Under the pieces are notes generated by a model that saw only the letters and a list, made by a program, of their open reading frames with translations, was not told the DNA's origin and made no database searches. A program made the translations under genes and the position numbers. Shown here piece after piece: positions 43,605 through 52,061 of a stretch of DNA of 64,000 nt; position 1 is the first letter of the stretch; every line of letters starts with the position of its first letter. Source of the DNA: Prochlorococcus sp. AG-449-J16 (lineage in GTDB: Bacteria > Cyanobacteriota > Cyanobacteriia > PCC-6307 > Cyanobiaceae); assembly GCA_003209565.1 (NCBI GenBank), contig QCQK01000002.1, positions 1 to 64,000 of the forward strand. Reading direction: 5' to 3'.

Positions 43605-44402
43605 TTAAGTATTTTTGGGCTTTTCATATCTTGAAAATAATGTTTGAGATAAAATATAACCCGCAATTCCTGCTGCTGTAAAAGCTAAACTATTTTTGAA
43701 TAATGGTAATAAATCATTTGTTCTAGATATTATTGGTGCCAGACCAAAAATTCCAAATAACATTCCCCATAAAGGAGAAAGAAGAGCTAAAAATCCAAAT
43801 GATATTATTTGACCTTCTTTTCGTGGGGCAGATGCAAAACCTGCTACTAAACCTCCAAGAATAGATGTACATAAAGTCCATATATATTGTTCTTTGGGTA
43901 GGCCAGGAACAACTTGACATCCTCCTCTTTCAAGACAAATCTTTACTGAATCAATTGCATCTAATACTGCGCCATCCTCACCGTGATCTTTCACATAATA
44001 TTGATTACCAAATCTTGTTTGAAGTTCAACCCAAAATAACCTTGGCATAAAATTAAAATAAGCCTCTCCGACGTTAAAGTTAAGTAAATTGCCTCCTCTA
44101 GGATCAGCGACTATCAATAAACTTGTCTCATCTAAATCCCAATAGTCCTTTATTGCACTACCAGGAGAACTCTCAAACTGAGATAAATATTTAATTTTCC
44201 ACCCACTTTCAATTTCAAGATTATTGAGCTTGTCTTCCAAAGATCTTTTCTGATCAGGGCTTAATGTTTTAGCTAAATCAATTACAGGTGTTTTTTCTTC
44301 TGGTAAGAGATTTGGATTATTTATAGCGAAAACGGGTTTATGTGAAATTAAAACTAATATAGATAGAAATATTCCCAATAAATAGTTAATCTTTGAAGGC
44401 AT
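43605..44402 (-). CDS. TPM-domain membrane protein (TLP18.3/Psb32-like)
   Basis: 265 residues. Signal peptide (about 1-26, ending PVFA). TPM domain about 38-150: PVIDLAKTLSPDQKRSLEDK, LLIVADPRGGNLLNFNVGEA and LQTRFGNQYYVKDHG. Then CLERGGCQV and four hydrophobic helices at the C-terminus. TPM proteins in phototrophs help photosystem II repair or act as acid phosphatases. Role here unproven. Confidence 0.82.
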   Translation of the reverse strand: MPSKINYLLGIFLSILVLISHKPVFAINNPNLLPEEKTPVIDLAKTLSPDQKRSLEDKLNNLEIESGWKIKYLSQFESSPGSAIKDYWDLDETSLLIVADPRGGNLLNFNVGEAYFNFMPRLFWVELQTRFGNQYYVKDHGEDGAVLDAIDSVKICLERGGCQVVPGLPKEQYIWTLCTSILGGLVAGFASAPRKEGQIISFGFLALLSPLWGMLFGIFGLAPIISRTNDLLPLFKNSLAFTAAGIAGYILSQTLFSRYEKPKNT

Positions 44403-44433
44403 AAATAAGTTTTGTCTCTTTATATTTTCGCCG

Positions 44434-45624
44434 ATGAATAGCTTACCCGCGAATAATCCAGATTGGTTAGTAAAAAAAATAATAAAAATGGGTGGGACTA
44501 TAAGTTTTTATGACTTTATGAATTTTGCTTTAAATGATCCTATTAATGGTTATTACGGCAGCGGTAAAGCTGAGTTAGGCGTTGGAGGAGATTTTGTCAC
44601 ATCATCCTCTTTATCTTATGATTTTGCTTTTTTGGCTGGCAAACAAATAGAAGATTGGCTAATTCAGTTCAAAAATAGTTTTTTATCAAATCAGAAATTA
44701 GCTGTAATTGAATTTGGAGCTGGAGATGGAAGCTTTATTAGTGGATTAATTAAATATTTTTTAGAAAATAATAGGAATTTTTTGGAAGGAGTTTCTTTTG
44801 TAATTATTGAACCAAATGAAGGGATGGTAGAAAAACAAAAAAATAAATTGGAGGAATTTTTAAACTTAGGTATCGATATTTTATGGAAAGAATTGGAAGA
44901 AGTAGAGGAAAATAATATAAATGGAATAGTTATTGCAAATGAGGTTTTGGATGCTTTGCCAGTAGAGAGAATAACCTTCTCAAAAGGAAAATTACTTCGA
45001 CAAGCAGTTTCTATAGACAAAAAATCTCATAAATTATTTTTTGATGAAATGCCAATTACAAGTGAATTAGAAAAAAGTATTGAACTTGCTAAAAGTGAGT
45101 TGGGAATTACTATCCCGCCTCAAGATGCTCTTGAAGGATGGACGACAGAATGGCATATAGATAACTCAAAATGGTTAAAAAATATTTATGGAAAAATTAA
45201 TAATGGTATTTTATTGATAATTGATTATGCTAAAGAAGCTAAAAAATACTATACCTCTAAGAATTCTGATGGGACGATAGTTTCATATGAAAATCAAAAA
45301 ATGACGAATAATGTTCTAAATTCTCCTGGAAATTGCGATTTAACATCTCATGTTTGCATAGAAACTTTAATTAATGATGCTGAGAATCTTGGATTTAATA
45401 CTGTTGGAATAACTAAACAAGGAGAGGCCTTGTTGGCACTAGGATTAGCAGAGAGACTTTATGGAATTCAGAAAGAATTTAAGGATGATTTATCAAATGC
45501 CCTTTTAAGAAGAGAGGCATTACTTAGACTCGTTGATCCTGTTTGTTTAGGTGATTTTAAGTGGTTTGTTTTTAAAAAGTTTAATGAGAAGAAAATGGAT
45601 ATAAATTCAACCTGTTTGCGTTAA
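44434..45624 (+). CDS. SAM-dependent methyltransferase (MidA/NDUFAF7-like)
   Basis: 396 residues. [20 protein letters not shown] and [20 protein letters not shown] at the N-terminus, motif [18 protein letters not shown] (about 89-105), [20 protein letters not shown] and [15 protein letters not shown]. These are hallmarks of the COG1565 family; the mitochondrial member methylates an arginine of a complex I subunit. In cyanobacteria the target is not known but NDH-1 is plausible (inference). Stop overlaps the aroB end by 4 bp. Confidence 0.9.
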   Translation: MNSLPANNPDWLVKKIIKMGGTISFYDFMNFALNDPINGYYGSGKAELGVGGDFVTSSSLSYDFAFLAGKQIEDWLIQFKNSFLSNQKLAVIEFGAGDGSFISGLIKYFLENNRNFLEGVSFVIIEPNEGMVEKQKNKLEEFLNLGIDILWKELEEVEENNINGIVIANEVLDALPVERITFSKGKLLRQAVSIDKKSHKLFFDEMPITSELEKSIELAKSELGITIPPQDALEGWTTEWHIDNSKWLKNIYGKINNGILLIIDYAKEAKKYYTSKNSDGTIVSYENQKMTNNVLNSPGNCDLTSHVCIETLINDAENLGFNTVGITKQGEALLALGLAERLYGIQKEFKDDLSNALLRREALLRLVDPVCLGDFKWFVFKKFNEKKMDINSTCLR

Positions 45625-46712
45625 GAAAAAAACTTTAAAAATAATGAATCTTCTACGTCATCATATATATCTACAGCACCAATTTTTTTCGGTAATATAA
45701 ATCTCATTTTGCCATCACGAACTTTCTTGTCGCCCATAAGTATTGTTAGAACCTCCTTTTTATTTATTTTAGGGATCTCGGTAGGAAGATCGTAACTTTC
45801 TAAGAGAATTTGCTGTCTTTCTAATTCTTCTTTAGACCATAACCCTTTCTCAATTGCTATTTCCCCCGCAATATTCATACCAATTGATATTGCCTCACCA
45901 TGGAGAAATTTGCCGTATCCACATAAATTTTCAATAACGTGACCAAAAGAATGGCCATAATTCAATATTGCTCTAACACCATTTTCATGTTCGTCTTGAG
46001 AAACAATATGAGACTTTGTTTTTATTGAACTATTGATTATTTTAATTAGATATTCATTATTGAGATTTATAATTTCATTCTTGGTTTTTTCAATTTCTAA
46101 ATATTCGAAAAGTTCTTTGTCTCTTATTACTCCGTATTTAATAACTTCGGCCATGCCTGCATTAAATTCTCGTTGGGGCAAACTTTTTAAAGTTTCTGGA
46201 TCAATAAAGACTGCTTTAGGTTGATTAAAAGCCCCAATTAAATTCTTACCTTTTGGATGATTTACTCCTGTTTTCCCTCCTACAGATGAATCAACCATTG
46301 ATAATAATGTTGTTGGAATCTGAATATATTCGATACCTCTCAGCCAAGTAGCAGCCGCGAAACCACTTACGTCTCCAACAATTCCTCCTCCAAGAGCAAT
46401 AATTATTGAATTTCTATCTAAGCCAAATTCAAATGCAATGTCATATATTTCACTTAAGGTTTTTAAGTTTTTATATGATTCCCCAGCCTTGATAAGGAAC
46501 ATTTTGGCCTGAAATTGATTATCTTTTAAATTTTTTAAGAATTTTTCTCCATACAAATTCGATATTTCTTCATTTGAAATCACAAGTATTTTTCTATTCT
46601 TTGTTATTCCAATTTTTAAGAGTTCTTCGCTGATATTATTCAGTATCCCTGCTTCTAGAGTTACTTCATATGACTTCTCACCTAATGGTACTAATATTTT
46701 TCTCTTATTCAC
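45621..46712 (-). CDS. aroB: 3-dehydroquinate synthase
   Basis: 363 residues. Shikimate pathway, NAD- and Zn-dependent. NAD loop [88 protein letters not shown] and [11 protein letters not shown] cover all conserved motifs and the zinc ligands (Glu, two His). Normal length. Confidence 0.97.
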   Translation of the reverse strand: MNKRKILVPLGEKSYEVTLEAGILNNISEELLKIGITKNRKILVISNEEISNLYGEKFLKNLKDNQFQAKMFLIKAGESYKNLKTLSEIYDIAFEFGLDRNSIIIALGGGIVGDVSGFAAATWLRGIEYIQIPTTLLSMVDSSVGGKTGVNHPKGKNLIGAFNQPKAVFIDPETLKSLPQREFNAGMAEVIKYGVIRDKELFEYLEIEKTKNEIINLNNEYLIKIINSSIKTKSHIVSQDEHENGVRAILNYGHSFGHVIENLCGYGKFLHGEAISIGMNIAGEIAIEKGLWSKEELERQQILLESYDLPTEIPKINKKEVLTILMGDKKVRDGKMRFILPKKIGAVDIYDDVEDSLFLKFFS

Positions 46713-46837
46713 AATTGATTACCTATTTAAAATTTATAAATACTTGGTATTAAATACTTTACATATTAGCAAAATCCTAGCTCTAGATACTTAAAAATTC
46801 AGTTGTTAAGAATTAGAAATGGTAATAAAATCATGCT

Positions 46838-48028
46838 ATGAGTTTAAAAAAAAATATAAACGATATTAAGAAAAATTATTCCCTAGGAATAATTGGAGGT
46901 GGTCAACTGGCCTTGATGTTAACCGAGGCAGCAAAAAAAAGAGATTTAGAAGTCTGTGTGCAAACAAAATCTTGTGATGATCCTGCTGGTTCAAAAGCAG
47001 ATCATGTCATAGAAGCTGATCCTTTAAAGATAAGAGGTAATAAATCATTAATTAGTGAGTGTGAGAAAATAATTTTTGAAAATGAATGGATAAAAATTGA
47101 CAAACTAAATCTACTTGCCAATAATGATATTTTTGTTCCAAGCCTTAGTGCAATTAAGCCATTAGTAGATAGGTTTTCTCAAAAAAAATTAATAGATAGA
47201 ATGAATATTCCCTGTCCAAAATGGATAAGTATTGAAGATCTTAAAAATCTCCCGGATGAAGAAATCAATAATTGGACTTTTCCTCTAATGGCAAAATCAA
47301 ACAAAGGTGGATATGACGGCAAAGGGAACAGAAAAATAAAGACTAAAGAAGATTTAGATTCTTTTTTAACAGAGAATAATTCTGATGAATGGTTAATAGA
47401 AGAATGGATAGAGTATGAAAAAGAACTGGCTCTTGTTGGTTCGAGAGATAGGACCGGCAAGATAAGATTCTTTCCAATAGTTGAGACGTTCCAATTAAAC
47501 CATGTTTGTGATTGGGTTCTTGCACCTGGAACAAATGAATATGATTTGAACTTATTTGCAATAAATATTTTCTCTTCAATAGTCAATGAACTTAATTACG
47601 TTGGAGTTTTAGCCATTGAATTCTTCTATGGAGATAATGGTCTTTTAATTAATGAAATAGCTCCTAGAACGCATAATTCAGCTCATTTCTCTATTGAAGC
47701 TTGCACTTCAAGTCAGTTTGATCAATATGTTTGCATTTCTTCTGGGATAATGCCACCTGAAATTAAAATGAATAGTGAAGGGGCAATTATGATAAATCTA
47801 CTGGGATTAAGAAAGAATTTCCCAATCTCAATGGAAACCAGAATTAAAATGTTATCTGAAATTGAGGGTTCTAATATTCATTGTTATGGTAAATCTCGCG
47901 AAATTCTTGGAAGAAAAATGGCTCACATCACATTTTTATTAAATGGTAAAACGCATTCAGAAAGATATGATGAGGCTCAAGTTTTATTAACTACGGTAAG
48001 AGACATTTGGCCATCTCCAAATGCTTAA
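46838..48028 (+). CDS. purK: N5-carboxyaminoimidazole ribonucleotide synthase
   Basis: 396 residues. ATP-grasp enzyme of purine synthesis that carboxylates AIR. LGIIGGGQLALMLTEAAKKR at the N-terminus, MAKSNKGGYDGKGNRKI, IEEWIEYEKELALVGSRDR, LAIEFFYGDNGLLINEIAPR and RTHNSAHFSIEACTSSQFDQ are the family signatures. Directly followed by 6S RNA, a conserved cyanobacterial arrangement. Confidence 0.95.
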   Translation: MSLKKNINDIKKNYSLGIIGGGQLALMLTEAAKKRDLEVCVQTKSCDDPAGSKADHVIEADPLKIRGNKSLISECEKIIFENEWIKIDKLNLLANNDIFVPSLSAIKPLVDRFSQKKLIDRMNIPCPKWISIEDLKNLPDEEINNWTFPLMAKSNKGGYDGKGNRKIKTKEDLDSFLTENNSDEWLIEEWIEYEKELALVGSRDRTGKIRFFPIVETFQLNHVCDWVLAPGTNEYDLNLFAINIFSSIVNELNYVGVLAIEFFYGDNGLLINEIAPRTHNSAHFSIEACTSSQFDQYVCISSGIMPPEIKMNSEGAIMINLLGLRKNFPISMETRIKMLSEIEGSNIHCYGKSREILGRKMAHITFLLNGKTHSERYDEAQVLLTTVRDIWPSPNA

Positions 48029-48044
48029 AAAAATAAGTTAGAGT

Positions 48045-48233
48045 TAGGTTGCTGGATCTTTGGTTAAGTTCTTCTTTATGTGCTCTGATCTGACTCTCTT
48101 TCGACATGAGGAGACTGTCGTGATGCGGTAGTAAACCGATCTTGTAATCGGAAACGAAAGCCCACTTTGAATCCTCTTCTGGCATTTCCAGGTCGATGCA
48201 GCAGAGGACTGACGGGGATCCGGTGTTACCTAT
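48045..48233 (+). ncRNA. ssrS: 6S RNA
   Basis: About 189 nt directly downstream of purK, the conserved position of cyanobacterial 6S RNA (called Yfr7 in Prochlorococcus). The region is much richer in GC than its surroundings. A closing stem can be drawn between AGGTTGCTGGATC at the 5' end and GATCCGGTGTTACCT at the 3' end, enclosing a long irregular hairpin with ACCGATCTTGTAATCGG near the apex. It binds RNA polymerase holoenzyme as a promoter mimic. Ends are approximate. An antisense ORF (47991-48251) is regarded as spurious. Confidence 0.78.
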
Positions 48234-48337
48234 CAAAATGCTTGTTATCACAGGCTTTTGGTAGGTATTTCATTTTTTAGGGATAACTTAGCTGTCTTTA
48301 TTCTCTATCATTGTAAATAATATATTTGCCAAAATAC

Positions 48338-48384
48338 TTGACGATCCATTTCTTATGTATTTAAATTGATAGTACACATGTATT
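48338..48384 (+). promoter_or_regulatory. Promoter with LexA-like palindrome, upstream of DUF1651 gene 1
   Basis: TTGACG (48338) is followed after 17 bp by TTAAAT and then AGTACACATGTATT (48371-48384). The last fits the cyanobacterial LexA box RGTACNNNDGTWCB at 13 of 14 positions. The same order and spacing recur at 50799-50844 before the second DUF1651 gene. Confidence 0.5.
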
Positions 48385-48392
48385 ACTAAGTA

Positions 48393-48692
48393 ATGACTTT
48401 AGGAGGAGCTAATGTTTGGACTAATTTTTCTTACGGTTATCGTAATGAGTCCCCAAGTGGTTGGTTGCTTAGCCCAGACCGCAGCAGATTAATTTTATTT
48501 ATAAGGAATAAAAAATCTCCAAGAAATAGTATGAGAATTTTTGCTCATACATATTATGTAAATGATCTTGGTGAGCCAATGGCAATTAAATCATCCACTC
48601 AAATGTATTTGGATAATGCTTGGGATAAATGGCATGACCTTCAATTAGAAGGTTGGACTTTTGAAGAACTTGAATTACCTGAATCAGTATGA
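48393..48692 (+). CDS. DUF1651 protein (paralogue 1)
   Basis: 99 residues, soluble. NVWTNFSYGYRNESPSGWLL, RLILFIRNKK, MRIFAHTYYVNDLGEPMAIK and AWDKWHDLQLEGWTFEE form the DUF1651 pattern (a GWL turn, paired strands, W-x-x-L-x-x-x-GW end) found almost only in marine picocyanobacteria. Function unknown. First of three coupled genes: its TGA overlaps the next ATG (ATGA). Closely related to 50851-51141. Confidence 0.82.
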   Translation: MTLGGANVWTNFSYGYRNESPSGWLLSPDRSRLILFIRNKKSPRNSMRIFAHTYYVNDLGEPMAIKSSTQMYLDNAWDKWHDLQLEGWTFEELELPESV

Positions 48693-48829
48693 CTAACTTA
48701 AATCCAATCAAAAAGAAACTATCAAAAGTAGATAGAAAGATTTCTACACAAGACTCATCAAAATTATTAGCAGAATTTTTTAATGGTGTTGTCATTGAAC
48801 TTGATGAAGAATGTAAATATGACTCATAA
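48689..48829 (+). CDS. Small hypothetical protein, coupled to DUF1651
   Basis: 46 residues, below the ORF-track limit. Starts with a basic stretch (NPIKKKLSKVDRKISTQ), then AEFFNGVVIELDEECKYDS. ATGA overlap with the DUF1651 stop and 11-bp overlap with the next gene indicate translational coupling. No family recognised. Confidence 0.6.
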   Translation: MTNLNPIKKKLSKVDRKISTQDSSKLLAEFFNGVVIELDEECKYDS

Positions 48830-48968
48830 AGAATTGATAGATCAAGTTTCCGCAAATTTATTTAAACAAAGCGGAAAGTTAGAAAGCAGAAGATCATGGT
48901 TAGCAATGAGAAATTATCTCGAGCAATTAGATAGCGAACAACTTAAGTCCATGCTTAAGGATCATTGA
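48819..48968 (+). CDS. Small hypothetical protein, third gene of DUF1651 operon
   Basis: 49 residues from ATG 48819 (THKELIDQVSANLFKQSGKL). The ORF-track start at 48783 would place most of the extra codons inside the preceding gene in another frame. Soluble, helical, with a SRRSWLAMRNYLEQLDSEQL segment. Overlaps the upstream gene by 11 bp. Confidence 0.6.
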   Translation: MTHKELIDQVSANLFKQSGKLESRRSWLAMRNYLEQLDSEQLKSMLKDH

Positions 48969-48992
48969 TGATTTTGAAACTTTATTTGTGAA

Positions 48993-49109
48993 TTATTTTT
49001 TGGTTTTTATTTTTTTCTTAATTCTTAGAAAACCATAAATTCCAAAGCCAAGCAAAAACATGTCCAAGTAAATATGCCAAGTAGGAAAAATCTGGTGTAT
49101 TAATTCCAT
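48993..49109 (-). CDS. Small single-span protein coupled to ligase-like gene
   Basis: 38 residues. IHQIFPTWHIYLDMFLLGFG is a membrane helix and the tail RIKKKIKTKK is strongly basic. Its ATG overlaps the stop of the NAD-ligase-like gene as TAATG, an unambiguous coupling. Function unknown. Confidence 0.6.
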   Translation of the reverse strand: MELIHQIFPTWHIYLDMFLLGFGIYGFLRIKKKIKTKK

Positions 49110-49858
49110 TAACTTTTTATTGCTACTTGCCAATAAGGATAATCTAAATTTGATTTTTCTCTAATTAATTGTAATTTTCTAGAATTTATCTTTACTACTA
49201 TTCCATCTGTTGGATATTTCTTAAAAAGCTTCCCTTTTAACCACTCTTTTCTTAACACTTGAACTTGGCTAGTAAAGTTGCATGAAATATCCTGAGGAAT
49301 CGTGAAGCCTAGCTTAGAAAGATTTTTTTTGGACTCATATTGGTTAAGTGTTGAATTAAGTATTTGAAATGCGCAGAAGCTAAGACTTCCAGGAAATCCT
49401 TCTTTAGCTCTGAGAAATCCAGAAGCGATTCTCTGGGAGATATTTGGACTTTGGTTGGGAGCGTATAGTTCACCTCTAACTTGAAGCACTCCTCGAACAG
49501 GGAGATTATTGGGAATGTCTTGAACTTTTATAAGTTTACTAGTAACGTCATTCCCTTTTCTTGAAATTGCTTTCTTCAAAGTTCCATTGCTATATTGCAA
49601 AGCAACTGCACAACCATCAATTTTAGGTTCAATTAATAATCTGGTATCTACTAATAGTCCTTTCAAAAATTCATCTAATGAATTCTTTTCTAATGAAGGT
49701 AAAAATAATTTATTTTTCTTTTTAAAGTAATCACAATCAGGGTTTGTTCTTAATAAATTCTTTTCAAGGTGGTCGAACTGCCTATCAGAGATTAAAGCAT
49801 TACCATTCCTATAATTATAGTCATACCAATCAATTCGTTCTTCTAAATAAGTCTTCAT
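49109..49858 (-). CDS. NAD-dependent DNA ligase homologue, adenylation domain only
   Basis: 249 residues. Contains Ia-type start (ALISDRQFDHLEKNL), nucleotidyltransferase motif I LIEPKIDGCAVALQYSNG with Lys79, then SRKGNDVTSK, LQVRGELYAP (motif III) and YPTDGIVVKIN (motif IV) up to PYWQVAIKS, which corresponds to the WaiAyKf motif. It then stops. The OB-fold, zinc finger, HhH and BRCT domains of LigA are absent, so it is about one third of normal length. Could adenylate something other than DNA or act with a partner. Confidence 0.82.
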   Translation of the reverse strand: MKTYLEERIDWYDYNYRNGNALISDRQFDHLEKNLLRTNPDCDYFKKKNKLFLPSLEKNSLDEFLKGLLVDTRLLIEPKIDGCAVALQYSNGTLKKAISRKGNDVTSKLIKVQDIPNNLPVRGVLQVRGELYAPNQSPNISQRIASGFLRAKEGFPGSLSFCAFQILNSTLNQYESKKNLSKLGFTIPQDISCNFTSQVQVLRKEWLKGKLFKKYPTDGIVVKINSRKLQLIREKSNLDYPYWQVAIKS

Positions 49859-49954
49859 TTAATAGGGAGTCTTAAGTTTTTGGCTAGGTATCCAACTTGG
49901 TTTATCTATGATCAATTTTTCTTTGTCTCCATGTTTAACAGTCCATAAAAGAAA

Positions 49955-50065
49955 TTAAGAAATTTGTTTTAGAGATATGCCAACCAAATATCTAGTTTTT
50001 GGACTTATTGATATAAATCCAATTAATAATATTAAAAAAGTGAGTTTAACCATAAGCTTTATCAT
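49955..50065 (-). CDS. Small membrane peptide
   Basis: 36 residues: hydrophobic VKLTFLILLIGFISIS after a short basic start, then PKTRYLVGISLKQIS. Same strand as its neighbours and about 30 bp after the gene at 50095. A 34-codon ORF on the opposite strand overlaps it. The minus-strand frame is preferred for its signal-anchor layout. Confidence 0.4.
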   Translation of the reverse strand: MIKLMVKLTFLILLIGFISISPKTRYLVGISLKQIS

Positions 50066-50094
50066 TTTAAACTCAGCGTAATTTTTGCAAACTT

Positions 50095-50352
50095 TTATTT
50101 AATACAATTTTTGTAACCTTCAATCTTGGCTAGTTCATCAATTTTCAAACCTGTTTCTTGTAAAAGAGTTTCTCCTATATCATCTTTATTAAATTTAGTT
50201 AATGCTCCACTGGTAGAGTACTTAATACACTGGTTTTTATATCTTGCTTCTTTGACAATAGGAGATAAATAAAAACCAAATAAGATGATAAAAGCCCCAT
50301 AAGTTACAACTTTTCTGTGGTTTTTCCACCATTCATAAAATTTATTGGCCAC
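50095..50352 (-). CDS. Small single-span membrane protein
   Basis: 85 residues. Basic amphipathic N-terminus (NKFYEWWKNHRKV), one helix (VTYGAFIILFGFYLSPIV), then a soluble tail with two cysteines (YKNQCIKYS and GYKNCIK) likely in the periplasm or lumen. No family recognised. Confidence 0.6.
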   Translation of the reverse strand: MANKFYEWWKNHRKVVTYGAFIILFGFYLSPIVKEARYKNQCIKYSTSGALTKFNKDDIGETLLQETGLKIDELAKIEGYKNCIK

Positions 50353-50428
50353 TAAAAAACTTACTAACTAATTTCTATTTTAAATTGATTGTCAACAAAT
50401 TACTTTAGTATTTGAAGAAATTTTTAAT

Positions 50429-50659
50429 TTATAGTTTTTCATTAATAGATCTAACCCAAGAATAATACCTTGATTTTCTAATCCTTTGTTCTTGCGAAAC
50501 TAATCTATCCGCAGATTCTGAGGGAGATTCTCCTTTCTCAACTTTTGTTGTAATGGATATACCAAAACCTCTTGCTTCAATTTTTGCAATGCCACCCTCT
50601 AAAAAAAATAAAAAAGACCAACCTTTATTCCATCCTAAATAGAAGGGATTTCGATGCAT
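50429..50659 (-). CDS. Hypothetical protein
   Basis: 76 residues, soluble. NPFYLGWNKGWSFLFFLEGG then IAKIEARGFGISITTKVEKG, and a basic tail SRYYSWVRSINEKL. Aromatic content is high. No family recognised. An inverted repeat at 50704-50728 lies upstream and may regulate it. Confidence 0.55.
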   Translation of the reverse strand: MHRNPFYLGWNKGWSFLFFLEGGIAKIEARGFGISITTKVEKGESPSESADRLVSQEQRIRKSRYYSWVRSINEKL

Positions 50660-50703
50660 TACATCCTTCCAGATATACTCTTTAATGTTATTTTCCTTTT
50701 TAA

Positions 50704-50728
50704 GGTATTACTTGTATACAGTATTACC
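50704..50728. promoter_or_regulatory. Inverted repeat, putative operator
   Basis: GGTATTAC and GTATTACC are inverted copies (7 of 8 pairs) around TTGTATACA, whose TGTATACA core is itself a perfect palindrome. Located 45-70 bp upstream of 50659 and between divergent genes. Confidence 0.4.
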
Positions 50729-50798
50729 AAATAAGAATTTTAGGCAGACTATTTTTGCGAAGTAATTTTCGTAATTAAATAATTTCTTGGATGAATAC

Positions 50799-50844
50799 TT
50801 GACGCCCACTACTAGTACATTTATATTAATAGTACAACTGTATT
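50799..50844 (+). promoter_or_regulatory. Promoter with LexA-like palindrome, upstream of DUF1651 gene 2
   Basis: TTGACG (50799), 17-bp spacer, TATATT -10, then AGTACAACTGTATT (50831-50844), fitting the cyanobacterial LexA box at 13 of 14 positions. Layout matches 48338-48384 and the flanking bases are also similar (ATACTTGACG, ATAGTACA..TGTATTA). Confidence 0.5.
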
Positions 50845-50850
50845 ATCTTA

Positions 50851-51141
50851 ATGGCACAAGGAGTAGCAAATGTTCGGACTAATTTTTATAGTGGCAGCCT
50901 TATTGACCCCCCAACTGGCTGGTTGTTTAACAAAAAAAGTGGTTTATTAATTCTTTTTGAGAGTTATGAGAAATCTGTATCTAATAACTTAAAAGTATAT
51001 ACTCATCTTTTCTATGCAAATGAATTAGGTGAACCAGCCCAAATTAAAAATTCAAGACTTCATTCTATTGAGTGTGCTTGTGAAACATGGAATGAATTAA
51101 TTTCAGGAGGTTGGCAAATTGTTACTAATAAATTCCAGTAA
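50851..51141 (+). CDS. DUF1651 protein (paralogue 2)
   Basis: 96 residues. NVRTNFYSGSLIDPPTGWLF, LLILFESYEK, LKVYTHLFYANELGEPAQIK and CETWNELISGGW parallel the first paralogue line by line. Soluble, function unknown. Followed after 2 bp by a Cys-containing small gene. Shares promoter architecture with paralogue 1. Confidence 0.8.
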   Translation: MAQGVANVRTNFYSGSLIDPPTGWLFNKKSGLLILFESYEKSVSNNLKVYTHLFYANELGEPAQIKNSRLHSIECACETWNELISGGWQIVTNKFQ

Positions 51142-51143
51142 TC

Positions 51144-51377
51144 ATGATCAAGGTAAATCCGTCAAAATGGGAATATCTAAAAGAATCTACACTAAAACGA
51201 AAACGAATAAAGATTTGTATTACTTGCAATCACTTTCGCTACAGCACTACAGAAACTTTTGCTACTATCTTGATCTGTCCAAAATACGAAAAACGTATAC
51301 CACAGGGTGATCACTTACTTAAAGGTTGTGAGTATTGGCAAAAAAATAGTACGATATTTTCTCCTGAAGCATCTTAA
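51144..51377 (+). CDS. Small Cys-rich protein (zinc-ribbon-like)
   Basis: 77 residues, basic start (KVNPSKWEYLKESTLKRKR), then IKICITCNHFRYS and ILICPKYEKRIPQGDHLLKG with GCEYW. The CxxC...C...C spacing suggests a metal-binding knuckle. Co-transcribed with DUF1651 paralogue 2 (2-bp gap). The alternative frame 51119-51310 is rejected. Confidence 0.6.
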   Translation: MIKVNPSKWEYLKESTLKRKRIKICITCNHFRYSTTETFATILICPKYEKRIPQGDHLLKGCEYWQKNSTIFSPEAS

Positions 51378-51476
51378 TTATTCTCTAATTAAACTCTCTA
51401 GGTAAAGATATTTAATTATGTAAATAAAGCATTATTTTATACAACTTAAAAAATTCTTTTTAAGTAATTTTGAACC

Positions 51477-51578
51477 ATGATTCAATTCTACTTTTCCATA
51501 TTTTTATTAGTTGTGCTTACATTTTTTGCACTTTTATTAGATGCACCAGAATTGGCTTCTTTAATTCAAACATTTTAG
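51477..51578 (+). CDS. 33-residue membrane peptide
   Basis: IQFYFSIFLLVVLTFFALLL is a membrane helix, followed by DAPELASLIQTF. A hairpin (51586-51609) lies 8 bp after the stop, supporting a real short transcript. Size resembles small photosystem subunits, but no subunit is recognised. Confidence 0.5.
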   Translation: MIQFYFSIFLLVVLTFFALLLDAPELASLIQTF

Positions 51579-51585
51579 AAAATAA

Positions 51586-51609
51586 TAAATCAGCATTTTT
51601 ACTGATTTA
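51586..51609 (+). terminator. Hairpin after 33-residue ORF
   Basis: TAAATCAG-CATTTTTA-CTGATTTA, perfect 8-bp stem, followed by CTTTCTT. T-tract is weak, so a moderate terminator. Confidence 0.45.
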
Positions 51610-51660
51610 CTTTCTTAATAAGTAAGGCGTAGGTTTAACTTGTTGAATAGGAGGGATCTA

Positions 51661-51702
51661 ATGATTGACAGTCCACCAGAGAAGTTTAATTATAAAATTT
51701 AA
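51661..51702 (+). other. 13-codon ORF with strong Shine-Dalgarno
   Basis: AGGAGGGATCTAATG places an optimal ribosome-binding site 5-8 bases before ATG 51661. The peptide is MIDSPPEKFNYKI. A strong terminator follows at 51729. Could be a micro-peptide or a leader/small RNA. Confidence 0.35.
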
Positions 51703-51728
51703 ATCTTGATAAAACTAATGCTAAATCT

Positions 51729-51765
51729 GGAATGAATCTTCTATTTGAGATTCATTCCTTTTTAA
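51729..51765 (+). terminator. Strong intrinsic terminator
   Basis: GGAATGAATCT and AGATTCATTCC form a perfect 11-bp stem with an 8-base loop followed by TTTTT. One of the best terminators in the window. No ordinary gene ends here on the plus strand except the 13-codon ORF. Confidence 0.75.
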
Positions 51766-51872
51766 TTTCTTTCTAAAAAATGTAAATTATAAATATTAAA
51801 TTTTAAAAGTAAAAAATCTGTCCATATTAAAATGATTTTAGGCCAAAGTCTCTTCTTAGAAAGTGGCTAACT

Positions 51873-52055
51873 TTACCTGAATCCAAAACCAGTTTTTTGT
51901 TCATCTTTTTCTTCCCATTCATTAATAATTATTTTTAGTAAACTTTTAAGTTCTGAATTCGAAGCATTAGTATCTTTTTGAAGATTTATACAAATCTTTT
52001 TTATTTCCTCATAAGCATTATCAATTAATATTGTTTTTTGATCTGGATTAGCCAT
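51873..52055 (-). CDS. Small helical protein
   Basis: 60 residues, acidic and soluble: NPDQKTILIDNAYEEIKKIC then LKSLLKIIINEWEEKDEQK. Six bases downstream of 52062-52259 on the same strand, so co-transcribed. No family recognised. Confidence 0.55.
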   Translation of the reverse strand: MANPDQKTILIDNAYEEIKKICINLQKDTNASNSELKSLLKIIINEWEEKDEQKTGFGFR

Positions 52056-52061
52056 AGAATT

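Noticed and set aside
47991-48251. 86-codon minus-strand ORF antisense to purK end and 6S RNA
   Set aside because: It covers the 6S RNA exactly, has atypical composition and no ribosome-binding site. The RNA explains the conserved GC-rich sequence.
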